A DNA stretch of 6,938 bases from Chloroflexota bacterium (GTDB taxonomy: Bacteria; Chloroflexota; UBA5177; JANWHV01): contig JANWHO010000320.1 in NCBI GenBank assembly GCA_025450375.1, positions 1 through 6,938 on the forward strand, written 5' to 3'. The translations under genes were made by a program, and so were the position numbers. A model generated the notes under the pieces. That model was not told the origin of the DNA. It searched no databases and saw nothing but the letters and a program-made list of their open reading frames with translations. Shown one piece after another: positions 1 to 5,063 of the stretch (position 1 is its first letter; the number at the start of each line of letters is the position of its first letter).

Positions 1-54
1 GAGATCCTCCTCGGTATCGTCGTGCGGCCAGATCGGCGCTGCTTGCGCGCTCAT
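1..54 (-). CDS. N-terminus of a divergent gene, truncated at the left edge
   Basis: Read on the minus strand, an ATG at 54-52 opens a frame that stays open to the window edge and gives MSAQAAPIWPHDDTEEDL (18 residues). A full AGGAGG ribosome binding site (63-68 on the plus strand, read in reverse) sits 8 nt upstream of the start, which is the main reason for calling a real gene here. Eighteen residues are too few to assign a family. The acidic TEEDL stretch is vaguely like the beginning of some Uma2/DUF820 restriction-like proteins of Chloroflexota, but this is only an impression from memory. The gene is divergent from the 295-642 ORF and shares its upstream region. Confidence 0.6.
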   Translation of the reverse strand, partial: MSAQAAPIWPHDDTEEDL

Positions 55-294
55 GGATGTGTCCTCCTGTCCGCCGCCCGTCCCCACGCGGGAGCGGACG
101 GTCCTGCGGCGCTTTCAGTGTAGCATTTCTTCGCCGCCACTCCCTGTATGCAGCTTTATAAAGGAGTGCTTACTGACACATAAATGCTTGCTCTAGCTTA
201 TAGATAATGCCATGCTCTGGGGAAGACCGCTCGATACTTATCGAGCGGTCTTCTTGTTTCTCACCCTTATATCGGTGTGGAAAGGGGATCACCC
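55..294. promoter_or_regulatory. Divergent intergenic region with putative promoters
   Basis: This 240-nt stretch separates the minus-strand gene from the plus-strand 115-aa ORF and must hold the promoters of both. On the plus strand the 121-210 part is distinctly more AT-rich than its surroundings. It contains a CTGACA hexamer (173-178) and TATAGA/GATAAT-like hexamers (199-208). None of these pairs has the ideal 17-nt spacing (20 or 24 nt here), so no exact promoter is called. A 6-bp inverted repeat CACTCC/GGAGTG (138-143 and 163-168) also lies here and could be an operator half-site pair or a leader stem. A terminator-like hairpin follows and is listed separately. Confidence 0.35.
222..259 (+). 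terminator. Strong intrinsic-terminator hairpin in a leader region
   Basis: The arms GAAGACCGCTCGAT (222-235) and ATCGAGCGGTCTTC (240-253) are perfectly complementary over 14 bp around an ACTT tetraloop (236-239). They are followed by a T-rich tail (TTGTTTCT, 254-261). The T tract lies on the 3' side only for the plus strand; the other side reads CCCAGAG on the minus strand, so the terminator works rightward. No plus-strand gene lies upstream in the window, since the left gene is divergent. The hairpin would therefore stop either a short transcript begun between about 70 and 210 (small RNA or attenuated leader of the 295-642 ORF) or transcription from a lost gene. Confidence 0.75.
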
Positions 295-642
295 ATGGGC
301 GACGCATATCAAGATTGCCCCGCCATGTACGTTACCGCACAGCAGTTCGCGATCCTGCGGCGGAAAGCCGCGGAGTATCCTATAGGCTGGAGCATCTCCC
401 CAAGCCGGGGCATTTTCGGGTGCGAGGGTTGGGGATGGAATCTTCCCGAGGCGGAGAGGCAATACTTCCTCGGCTCATTCTGGGAGGAATTGACAGATCG
501 CGTGCTTTGGATCAGGCCGTGCGGTGGCGGGATATGGCTTGCGGGTTCTTATCTCGTGATTCCTGCCTGGGGGACCACGGTTTTGCAGTTCGTGGAGGTT
601 GCGGGGCGCGAGTGGAGCGGACGGAACTCACTCTCGGCATAG
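295..642 (+). CDS. Small hypothetical protein, tryptophan-rich, 115 aa
   Basis: I do not recognise this protein. The start at ATG 295 is chosen because AAAGGGG (281-287) lies 7 nt upstream; an in-frame GTG at 277 would add six residues but lacks a site. The product has eight Trp in 115 residues, including a GWGW motif and scattered FW, LW, IW and AW pairs, and many glycines. The hydrophobic stretch near residues 80-108 (GGGIWLAGSYLVIPAWGTT and following) looks more like alternating beta-strand than a membrane helix. The composition is protein-like, in contrast to the arginine-rich product of the competing frame at 207-647. The ORF sits between two hairpins (222-259 and 662-700) and appears monocistronic. 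Function is unknown; a small soluble or immunity-type beta protein is only a guess. Codon use is less GC-biased at the third position than in the flagellar genes. Confidence 0.55.
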   Translation: MGDAYQDCPAMYVTAQQFAILRRKAAEYPIGWSISPSRGIFGCEGWGWNLPEAERQYFLGSFWEELTDRVLWIRPCGGGIWLAGSYLVIPAWGTTVLQFVEVAGREWSGRNSLSA

Positions 643-661
643 AGTGAGCCACCTGCTTTCT

Positions 662-700
662 CCCGCTGGGGACGGTGCCGTCGGCACCGTCCCCAGCGGG
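662..700. repeat. Perfect 18-bp GC-rich palindrome (REP-like or bidirectional hairpin)
   Basis: Arm 662-679 (CCCGCTGGGGACGGTGCC) and arm 683-700 are exact reverse complements with a 3-nt GTC between them. Neither side carries a T tract, so this is not a standard intrinsic terminator, although its stability and its position 19 nt after a stop codon would let it act as an RNA 3'-end protector or a pause site. The core GGGGACGGTGCC...GGCACCGTCCCC resembles, from general knowledge, the dispersed palindromes associated with REP-associated tyrosine transposases in many bacteria. A single copy in this window cannot prove dispersal. Confidence 0.7.
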
Positions 701-765
701 CAGCCGCCTGCCATCGTGCGGTTCTCGATTTTTCGACTTGATTGAATAGCTGGGAGGGTGTATTC

Positions 766-2682
766 ATGGCGGCAGGCACAAGCACGGAAGCGGATGCTCA
801 AGGCGACTCCTCACCCATTGCGGCGCTTCTTTTTGAGCTGCGGCACGCGCCAGGAAATCGGCGGGCCTTGGCGGCAATGGGGCTGGGTGCTCAGGGTGTA
901 GCCTCCGCACTCGTTCTATCAAGTCTGATAGAGGCCAGAATCTGCGATGGCGACCAGCGCGTGCGGGCAGCAACCGAGGAGGCGCTTCATACGCTCGGGT
1001 GGAAGGCGAGTGTGGCCGGCTGGAACGATCTCGATCAGCTACCTCATGCGGATCGCTTGATCGTGCTGGAACGGTGCTGGAGTGAGTTGGGGCTAGATAG
1101 AAGCATCCCCCAACTTCTGGAGCGCCTATTCGATGAGGTCGGGCGTCGCTTCGCCCGCTTCCGCTGGCCAGCCTACTGCCGATTACTTGAATTGGCAGAA
1201 ACAGATGAACGGCTAGCGGTAAAGATGGCAACAGCTATCTTGAACAATGATGGCTTCGGACGAGGTTTGGCTGGTATGGGTCAGCATGGATCTAAAGACA
1301 TGGCACGACTTTACAATGTGCACCAATCGGTTCGCGATTTGATCACGAACACCGCTGTCTCGGAGGACGGTGGTACCATTTCAGGTCCGTGGTTCGCCGC
1401 GACCATGTTCTTGGCGACAACACAAAACGACCCGGCTGCTATCGCTGTGCTCCTTGACATTCTCACGGAGGTCGCTAACCAGGGGAGAATGGAAGCCGAT
1501 TGGATTCCTGAACTTCAGCTGTGCGCGAAAGCGTTGCCTGGTGACCTGGGCCTTGTGCGGTTACTACTTCGCGCAAATTTGTCCTGGGATAATAAGGTCG
1601 GGAACACTGCCCGAGAACTGCTCAAGGAACAGCCAAAAGTCGGCGATGGAGTGATCAACGCGGTTGCAGAGATGCTGAAGGAGGAGGATCGGGACATCAA
1701 GGCGGCATGTGCCATCTTCCTTGGCAACCAAGGTGCGCGTAGTCCCGAGGTCGTCGCAGCCCTGACCGATTTAATTGACCGGGACAGATCCTCCCGCTTC
1801 GGCACCACTGGGGTAGCGGCAATACTGGCTCTGGGGTGTACAGGCGAGGCAGCGGCTATTGCTCCTGTTGTGCGCGCGCTCGGTCGAGCTGGTGATTATA
1901 GACTGGCCGCGTACCGCGCCCTTGACCGCCTCAGCACGGTAAGCGACTTCGAACTGGAGTTGTGGTTGGAGATTGAAGTTCTCCAAGGGGATCCTGCGGC
2001 CAAGGGTGGAGGATTGCTCGCCCAAATCCACTACGGGCGGATGACACCGGGGCTTCTCCTGAGCGCGCTTCGCTGGGGGTGCTGGGATGAGCGCCGCCCC
2101 GCACAGTCTCGGACAGGCGTTGCCGGAACAGCGGGGAAGGCGGACGGAATCACCCCGACAGTGCGCCGAATCAGTCGAGAGCTCGTGCTGCCGTTGCCGC
2201 TTGTCGCCAGGGCGTGGAAGGCCGCCAAAGAAGAGGGCGGATATACCAAAGAAGTGGCTCGGCTCAGGCGCATCTTTGGTGAGCGCTCGCGCGCGGCCAA
2301 GAGCGGGACCCATAAATTGGAAGAAGTGGAGGAAACAAGCACACTACCCAAGCCTACAATAGCTCAAACGCTGGTGCCGCGGCTGCAATCGGATATCCGT
2401 TTCGTGGTTCGGATGGCCGCGATGGATGCCATGTTCCGCACGGCCGCTGGATGGAAGGTCCTGTCCCACGCTGCCGCGTACGACCGTAGTGCCAGGGTCC
2501 GCGCCGCTATCCGCGCCGCCGCGCTAGCCAGGGTTGAGCGCCAGGTTAGCGGCGAAGAATTGATCCAGGGGCAGCAGGATAGTACGTGGCCTGAACCACC
2601 CGAGGACTACTGGGATCTGGTCGAGCCACGCCATGAGTTCCAGTATGACCAGCTTTTGGACGACATCCTCAGATGGCACTGA
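766..2682 (+). CDS. HEAT-repeat (alpha-solenoid) protein of unknown function, 638 aa
   Basis: The start at ATG 766 is preceded by GGGAGGG (752-758) at 7 nt; an in-frame TTG at 742 lacks a site and is rejected. The protein is almost wholly alpha-helical and rich in Ala, Leu, Arg and Glu, with repeated helix pairs of HEAT/EZ-HEAT type. The clearest are at about residues 41-78 (GDQRVRAATEEALHTLG at the end), 295-323, 327-357, 360-390 and 536-600 (ARVRAAIRAAALARVE near 576). Between about 415 and 530 the pattern is broken by a segment with Gly/Pro/Arg-rich loops and a strongly charged stretch (about 485-525). No signal peptide, membrane segment or catalytic motif is visible. HEAT solenoids generally act as protein-binding scaffolds; the partner here is unknown. 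The gene appears unrelated to the flagellar genes that follow 194 nt later, and its codon use is somewhat more relaxed (more A/T third positions). No convincing intrinsic terminator follows it, so readthrough into fliQ is possible. Confidence 0.85.
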   Translation: MAAGTSTEADAQGDSSPIAALLFELRHAPGNRRALAAMGLGAQGVASALVLSSLIEARICDGDQRVRAATEEALHTLGWKASVAGWNDLDQLPHADRLIVLERCWSELGLDRSIPQLLERLFDEVGRRFARFRWPAYCRLLELAETDERLAVKMATAILNNDGFGRGLAGMGQHGSKDMARLYNVHQSVRDLITNTAVSEDGGTISGPWFAATMFLATTQNDPAAIAVLLDILTEVANQGRMEADWIPELQLCAKALPGDLGLVRLLLRANLSWDNKVGNTARELLKEQPKVGDGVINAVAEMLKEEDRDIKAACAIFLGNQGARSPEVVAALTDLIDRDRSSRFGTTGVAAILALGCTGEAAAIAPVVRALGRAGDYRLAAYRALDRLSTVSDFELELWLEIEVLQGDPAAKGGGLLAQIHYGRMTPGLLLSALRWGCWDERRPAQSRTGVAGTAGKADGITPTVRRISRELVLPLPLVARAWKAAKEEGGYTKEVARLRRIFGERSRAAKSGTHKLEEVEETSTLPKPTIAQTLVPRLQSDIRFVVRMAAMDAMFRTAAGWKVLSHAAAYDRSARVRAAIRAAALARVERQVSGEELIQGQQDSTWPEPPEDYWDLVEPRHEFQYDQLLDDILRWH

Positions 2683-2702
2683 AGATCGTGATGTGTGAGT
2701 AG

Positions 2703-2727
2703 TCATCCGTATCATCTGTTCATCTGT
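2703..2727. repeat. Three near-identical 8-bp direct repeats, TCATCYGT
   Basis: TCATCCGT (2703-2710) is followed after one base by two exact tandem copies of TCATCTGT (2712-2719 and 2720-2727). Related ATCATCC words recur nearby in both orientations (reverse at 2734-2740, forward at 2774-2780). Such clustered short repeats ahead of an operon can be binding sites for a regulator, but chance or simple slippage explains two tandem copies equally well. Confidence 0.4.
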
Positions 2728-2864
2728 GCTTCAGGATGATTGCCACAACTTAATCCCCATGAGTTCCCGCCTCATCATCCATTTGGGGTAATCCTCCCCC
2801 CCGTAGCTACAGTGTTCGTGAGCGGTGGAGCGTCCAGGACTCCGCCCGATCTCGGCGCACCGTG

Positions 2865-2868
2865 GGAG
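2865..2868 (+). promoter_or_regulatory. Ribosome binding site that decides the fliQ start
   Basis: GGAG at 2865-2868 (within GTGGGAGTGG) lies 8 nt before TTG 2877. Two in-frame GTG codons at 2862 and 2868 overlap this site and have no purine-rich element at the right distance themselves. Choosing TTG 2877 gives an 89-residue FliQ, the same length as the enterobacterial protein as I recall it, which supports this site. Confidence 0.6.
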
Positions 2869-2876
2869 TGGTTTTC

Positions 2877-3146
2877 TTGAGCCAGGCGGACGTCTTCAGC
2901 ATCCTCCAAAACGCGATGATGGTTGCCCTGGAGCTCAGCCTGCCTATCCTCGCGGTAGGGGTGATTGTCGGGGTGGTCATCAGCATTTTCCAGGCGGTCA
3001 CCCAGATCAATGACCAAACGCTGTCGCTCGTCCCCAAGATTCTCGCCGTGTTCGCCACCCTTGGCCTGCTCGGCCCCTGGATGTTCCACCAGTTGATGCA
3101 ATTCGCCATTCAGATGCTTACCCGCCTCCCGGTCGCCGGTACGTGA
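2877..3146 (+). CDS. fliQ: Flagellar export gate protein FliQ, 89 aa
   Basis: FliQ is a small inner-membrane subunit of the FliP-FliQ-FliR export gate at the centre of the flagellar basal body, which passes rod, hook and filament proteins across the membrane. The product has the family layout of two hydrophobic helices (about residues 13-38 and 52-75) joined by the conserved loop seen here as QAVTQINDQTLSLVPK (39-54), followed by GPWM and a short amphipathic C-terminal tail. The homologous injectisome protein is SctS; the neighbouring genes and full-length FlhA/FlhB sequences favour a flagellar system. The start is a TTG, selected by the GGAG site and by family length. The stop overlaps the fliR start by 4 nt (GTGA), indicating translational coupling. 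fliP, the normal upstream partner, is not found in this window. Confidence 0.95.
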   Translation: MSQADVFSILQNAMMVALELSLPILAVGVIVGVVISIFQAVTQINDQTLSLVPKILAVFATLGLLGPWMFHQLMQFAIQMLTRLPVAGT

Positions 3147-3916
3147 ACGCCCAGTTCAGCGGCCCCCAGATCGCCCTGTTCCTCCTGGTGCTGGCCCGCG
3201 CCGGGGGGTTAGTGGCGAGCGCGCCGGTGGTAGGCGACTCCAACACCCCACGCATGGTCAAGGTGATTCTGGCCGTCATGCTCTCCCTGCTCTTGGTCCA
3301 GATCCCAAGCGTCACCCGCCTGACCGCTCCGACCGATCTGTTGCCGTTCTCGGCGAACGTCCTGGCGGAGTTGGTGATCGGTATTGCCCTGGGTTTGGTC
3401 GCGCGCGCCATCTTCTACGCCGTGCAGACGGCGGGCGGAATCGTGAGTTTTCAGGCCGGGGTCAGCCTGGCTTCCGTCTTGAATCCCATGACCCAACAAC
3501 CCGATACCATGTTTTCCCAGCTCTTCACCGTGATCGCCGGCCTTACGTTCCTCGCCCTGCATGGCGATGTCTGGCTTGTGGCCTCCCTGGCCCGCTCCTA
3601 TGATCTGGCCCCAGTTTCCGGCAGCGGCATCTCCACCCAAATGCTAGGGAGCCTGGTGAGTGACTTTACCGCCATTACCAAGCTCGGGGTCCAGATCGCC
3701 ATGCCGATTGGGATCAGTGTGTTCGCCGCTAACCTGATCCTCGGCGTGCTCAGCCGGGCGCTGCCGCAACTGAACCTCTTCGTGCTCAGCCTGCCCCTGG
3801 ACATGCTGCTCGCCCTGGTGGCTCTGAGCGGCGGCCTGGCTGGGATCATGGTGGTGGTCAGCCAGTTGACCAACGATGTACCGCGGGCCATGCTCGGCCT
3901 GTTCCCCACTCTCTGA
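3143..3916 (+). CDS. fliR: Flagellar export gate protein FliR, 257 aa
   Basis: FliR is the single-copy gate subunit that completes the FliP5-FliQ4-FliR1 helical assembly and contacts FlhB. The sequence is a typical polytopic membrane protein with about six hydrophobic segments (roughly residues 10-28, 38-57, 68-95, 125-150, 170-205 and 210-240). It has the family's early SAPVVGDSNTPRMVKV segment (26-41) and the mid-protein GVSLASVLNPMTQQPDTMF region (around 104-122) followed by a hydrophobic stretch with LALHGD. The length matches the family norm of about 255-260. The GTG start at 3143 overlaps the fliQ stop and has no clear ribosome binding site, so it probably depends on coupled translation from fliQ. 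The injectisome homologue is SctT. The stop lies 19 nt before flhB. Confidence 0.95.
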   Translation: MNAQFSGPQIALFLLVLARAGGLVASAPVVGDSNTPRMVKVILAVMLSLLLVQIPSVTRLTAPTDLLPFSANVLAELVIGIALGLVARAIFYAVQTAGGIVSFQAGVSLASVLNPMTQQPDTMFSQLFTVIAGLTFLALHGDVWLVASLARSYDLAPVSGSGISTQMLGSLVSDFTAITKLGVQIAMPIGISVFAANLILGVLSRALPQLNLFVLSLPLDMLLALVALSGGLAGIMVVVSQLTNDVPRAMLGLFPTL

Positions 3917-3935
3917 GCGGCAAGGAGCAGCCAGA

Positions 3936-5054
3936 ATGGCCAACGAAGGTAAGACGGAAAAAGCGTCTCCGCTCAAACTGCGAGAGGCGCGCAAGCGGGG
4001 CGACATTCCCACCAGTCCAGAGTTCACCGCCGCCGCCCTGGCCGTGGTAGCGCTGCTTGCCGTGCAGTCGCAGGCCGGCCACATCGTGGACGGTATGCTC
4101 AATCTGGTACGGCAAGACCTCGGCCTGATCAGTCACCCAGACAAGCTCGATCCGCGGACCATGGGTCTGCACCTTCAGAGCGACCTGGTCGGCGGCTTGA
4201 TGCTGCTCCTTCCCCTGGCGATCGCCACCAGTCTGGGGGCCGTGATCATCGGCCTGATCAACACACGGGGCCTCATGTCCCTCAAGTCGATCACCCCATC
4301 GTTCCGGAAGCTGAACCCGATCAACGGGTTCAAGCACCTGTTCGGGAAGGAATCTGGGATCCTGCTGTTCAAGACCCTGGCCAAGCTGGTGATCAGCATC
4401 GCCTTGATCTGGTCTTGGTATCCCGGTTGGCGGGCGCTCCTCCCCAGTCTGGCCCTGATGAACGCCTCCGATGCCGCGCTCACCCTCTGGAATCAGGCGC
4501 TGCACATGGGCATCCAGCTTTCAGCCGCGTTCCTGGCCATCGCCGGCATCGATTATGGGTACCGGCAGTTTGCCTATTATCGGCGACATCGGATGACCAA
4601 GCAGGAGCAAAAGGAAGAATACAAGCGCATGGAGGGCAACCCTCAGGTGCGCTCCCGCATGCGCCAAATCGCCCGCCGCCGCCTCCGCGCCATCATCGAG
4701 GCCGGAGGCATCCGCAAGGTGCCCACGGCCGACGTGGTGGTGACCAACCCTACCCACTTCGCGGTGGCGATCCAGTATCGGGCCGGGAAGATGGGCGCGC
4801 CAAAGGTGATCGCCAAGGGCCAGAATCTGATCGCCCTGCGGATCAAGGATGCCGCCCGCAAGCATACTATCCCGATGGTGGAGAACCGGCCCTTGGCCCA
4901 GGCCCTCTACAAGTCGGTCGAGGTCAACCAGGAAATCCCCGCCGATCTGTATCAGGCGGTGGCCCAGGTGTTGGCCTTTGTCTATCGGCTGCGCGCGCCT
5001 CGCCGCCTGGCCCGGCAGGCCGCTCCGGTCATGGCCGGACCCGGCCGCGGATAG
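3936..5054 (+). CDS. flhB: Flagellar export switch protein FlhB, 372 aa
   Basis: FlhB is the inner-membrane export component that switches substrate class from rod/hook to filament proteins after autocleavage. The start ATG 3936 has AAGGAG (3922-3927) 8 nt upstream; an upstream in-frame ATG at 3876 lies inside fliR and is rejected. The N-terminus carries the family signature KTEKASPLKLREARKRGDIP (6-25). About four membrane segments follow (roughly 32-48, 85-110, 145-165 and 190-208). A basic linker then leads to the cytoplasmic domain with the NPTH motif at residues 271-274, where self-cleavage occurs between Asn271 and Pro272. Downstream are the conserved APKVIAKGQNLIALRIKDAA block and RPLAQALYKSVEV, IPADLYQAVAQVLAFVY near the end. 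All catalytic features are intact, so normal switching is expected. The last approximately 20 residues are Arg/Ala/Pro-rich and variable. Its stop codon TAG forms part of the flhA ribosome binding site. Confidence 0.97.
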   Translation: MANEGKTEKASPLKLREARKRGDIPTSPEFTAAALAVVALLAVQSQAGHIVDGMLNLVRQDLGLISHPDKLDPRTMGLHLQSDLVGGLMLLLPLAIATSLGAVIIGLINTRGLMSLKSITPSFRKLNPINGFKHLFGKESGILLFKTLAKLVISIALIWSWYPGWRALLPSLALMNASDAALTLWNQALHMGIQLSAAFLAIAGIDYGYRQFAYYRRHRMTKQEQKEEYKRMEGNPQVRSRMRQIARRRLRAIIEAGGIRKVPTADVVVTNPTHFAVAIQYRAGKMGAPKVIAKGQNLIALRIKDAARKHTIPMVENRPLAQALYKSVEVNQEIPADLYQAVAQVLAFVYRLRAPRRLARQAAPVMAGPGRG

Positions 5055-5063
5055 GAGCCGCCA

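Larger units (their letters stand above)
2683..2876. promoter_or_regulatory. Intergenic leader upstream of the flagellar export operon
   Basis: This 194-nt gap between the HEAT gene and fliQ is the only place in the window where a promoter for the export operon could lie. I find no convincing sigma-28 (TAAA-N15-GCCGATAA) or sigma-54 (TGGCAC-N5-TTGC) flagellar promoter and no well-spaced sigma-70 pair. A TACAGT hexamer (2808-2813) could be a weak -10. A CCCCA/TGGGG inverted pair encloses an ATGAG/CTCAT hairpin (about 2755-2788). A 7-bp stem with one T-G wobble pairs GGTGGAG (2824-2830) with CTCCGCC (2840-2846), ending 18 nt before the fliQ ribosome binding site. These could shape the leader RNA, but none is strong. 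Confidence 0.3.

Noticed and set aside
69..99. GTCCGC/GCGGAC inverted repeat upstream of the divergent gene
   Set aside because: Only 6 bp with a 19-nt loop in very GC-rich sequence, so chance is a sufficient explanation.
207..647. Plus-strand 146-codon frame starting inside the leader
   Set aside because: It runs through the terminator hairpin, its product is arginine-rich and shadow-like, and no ribosome binding site precedes its ATG. The overlapping 295-642 frame has both a site and a protein-like composition.
549..1231. Minus-strand frames opposite the small ORF and the HEAT gene start
   Set aside because: Low-complexity Arg/Pro/Ser/Ala composition and position opposite a better-supported gene mark them as shadows.
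2674..2689. TGGCAC at the end of the HEAT gene as a sigma-54 promoter -24 element
   Set aside because: The required TTGC -12 element at the correct spacing is absent (the sequence reads TGGCACTGAAGATCGT), and the TGGCAC word is part of the HEAT gene's last codons.
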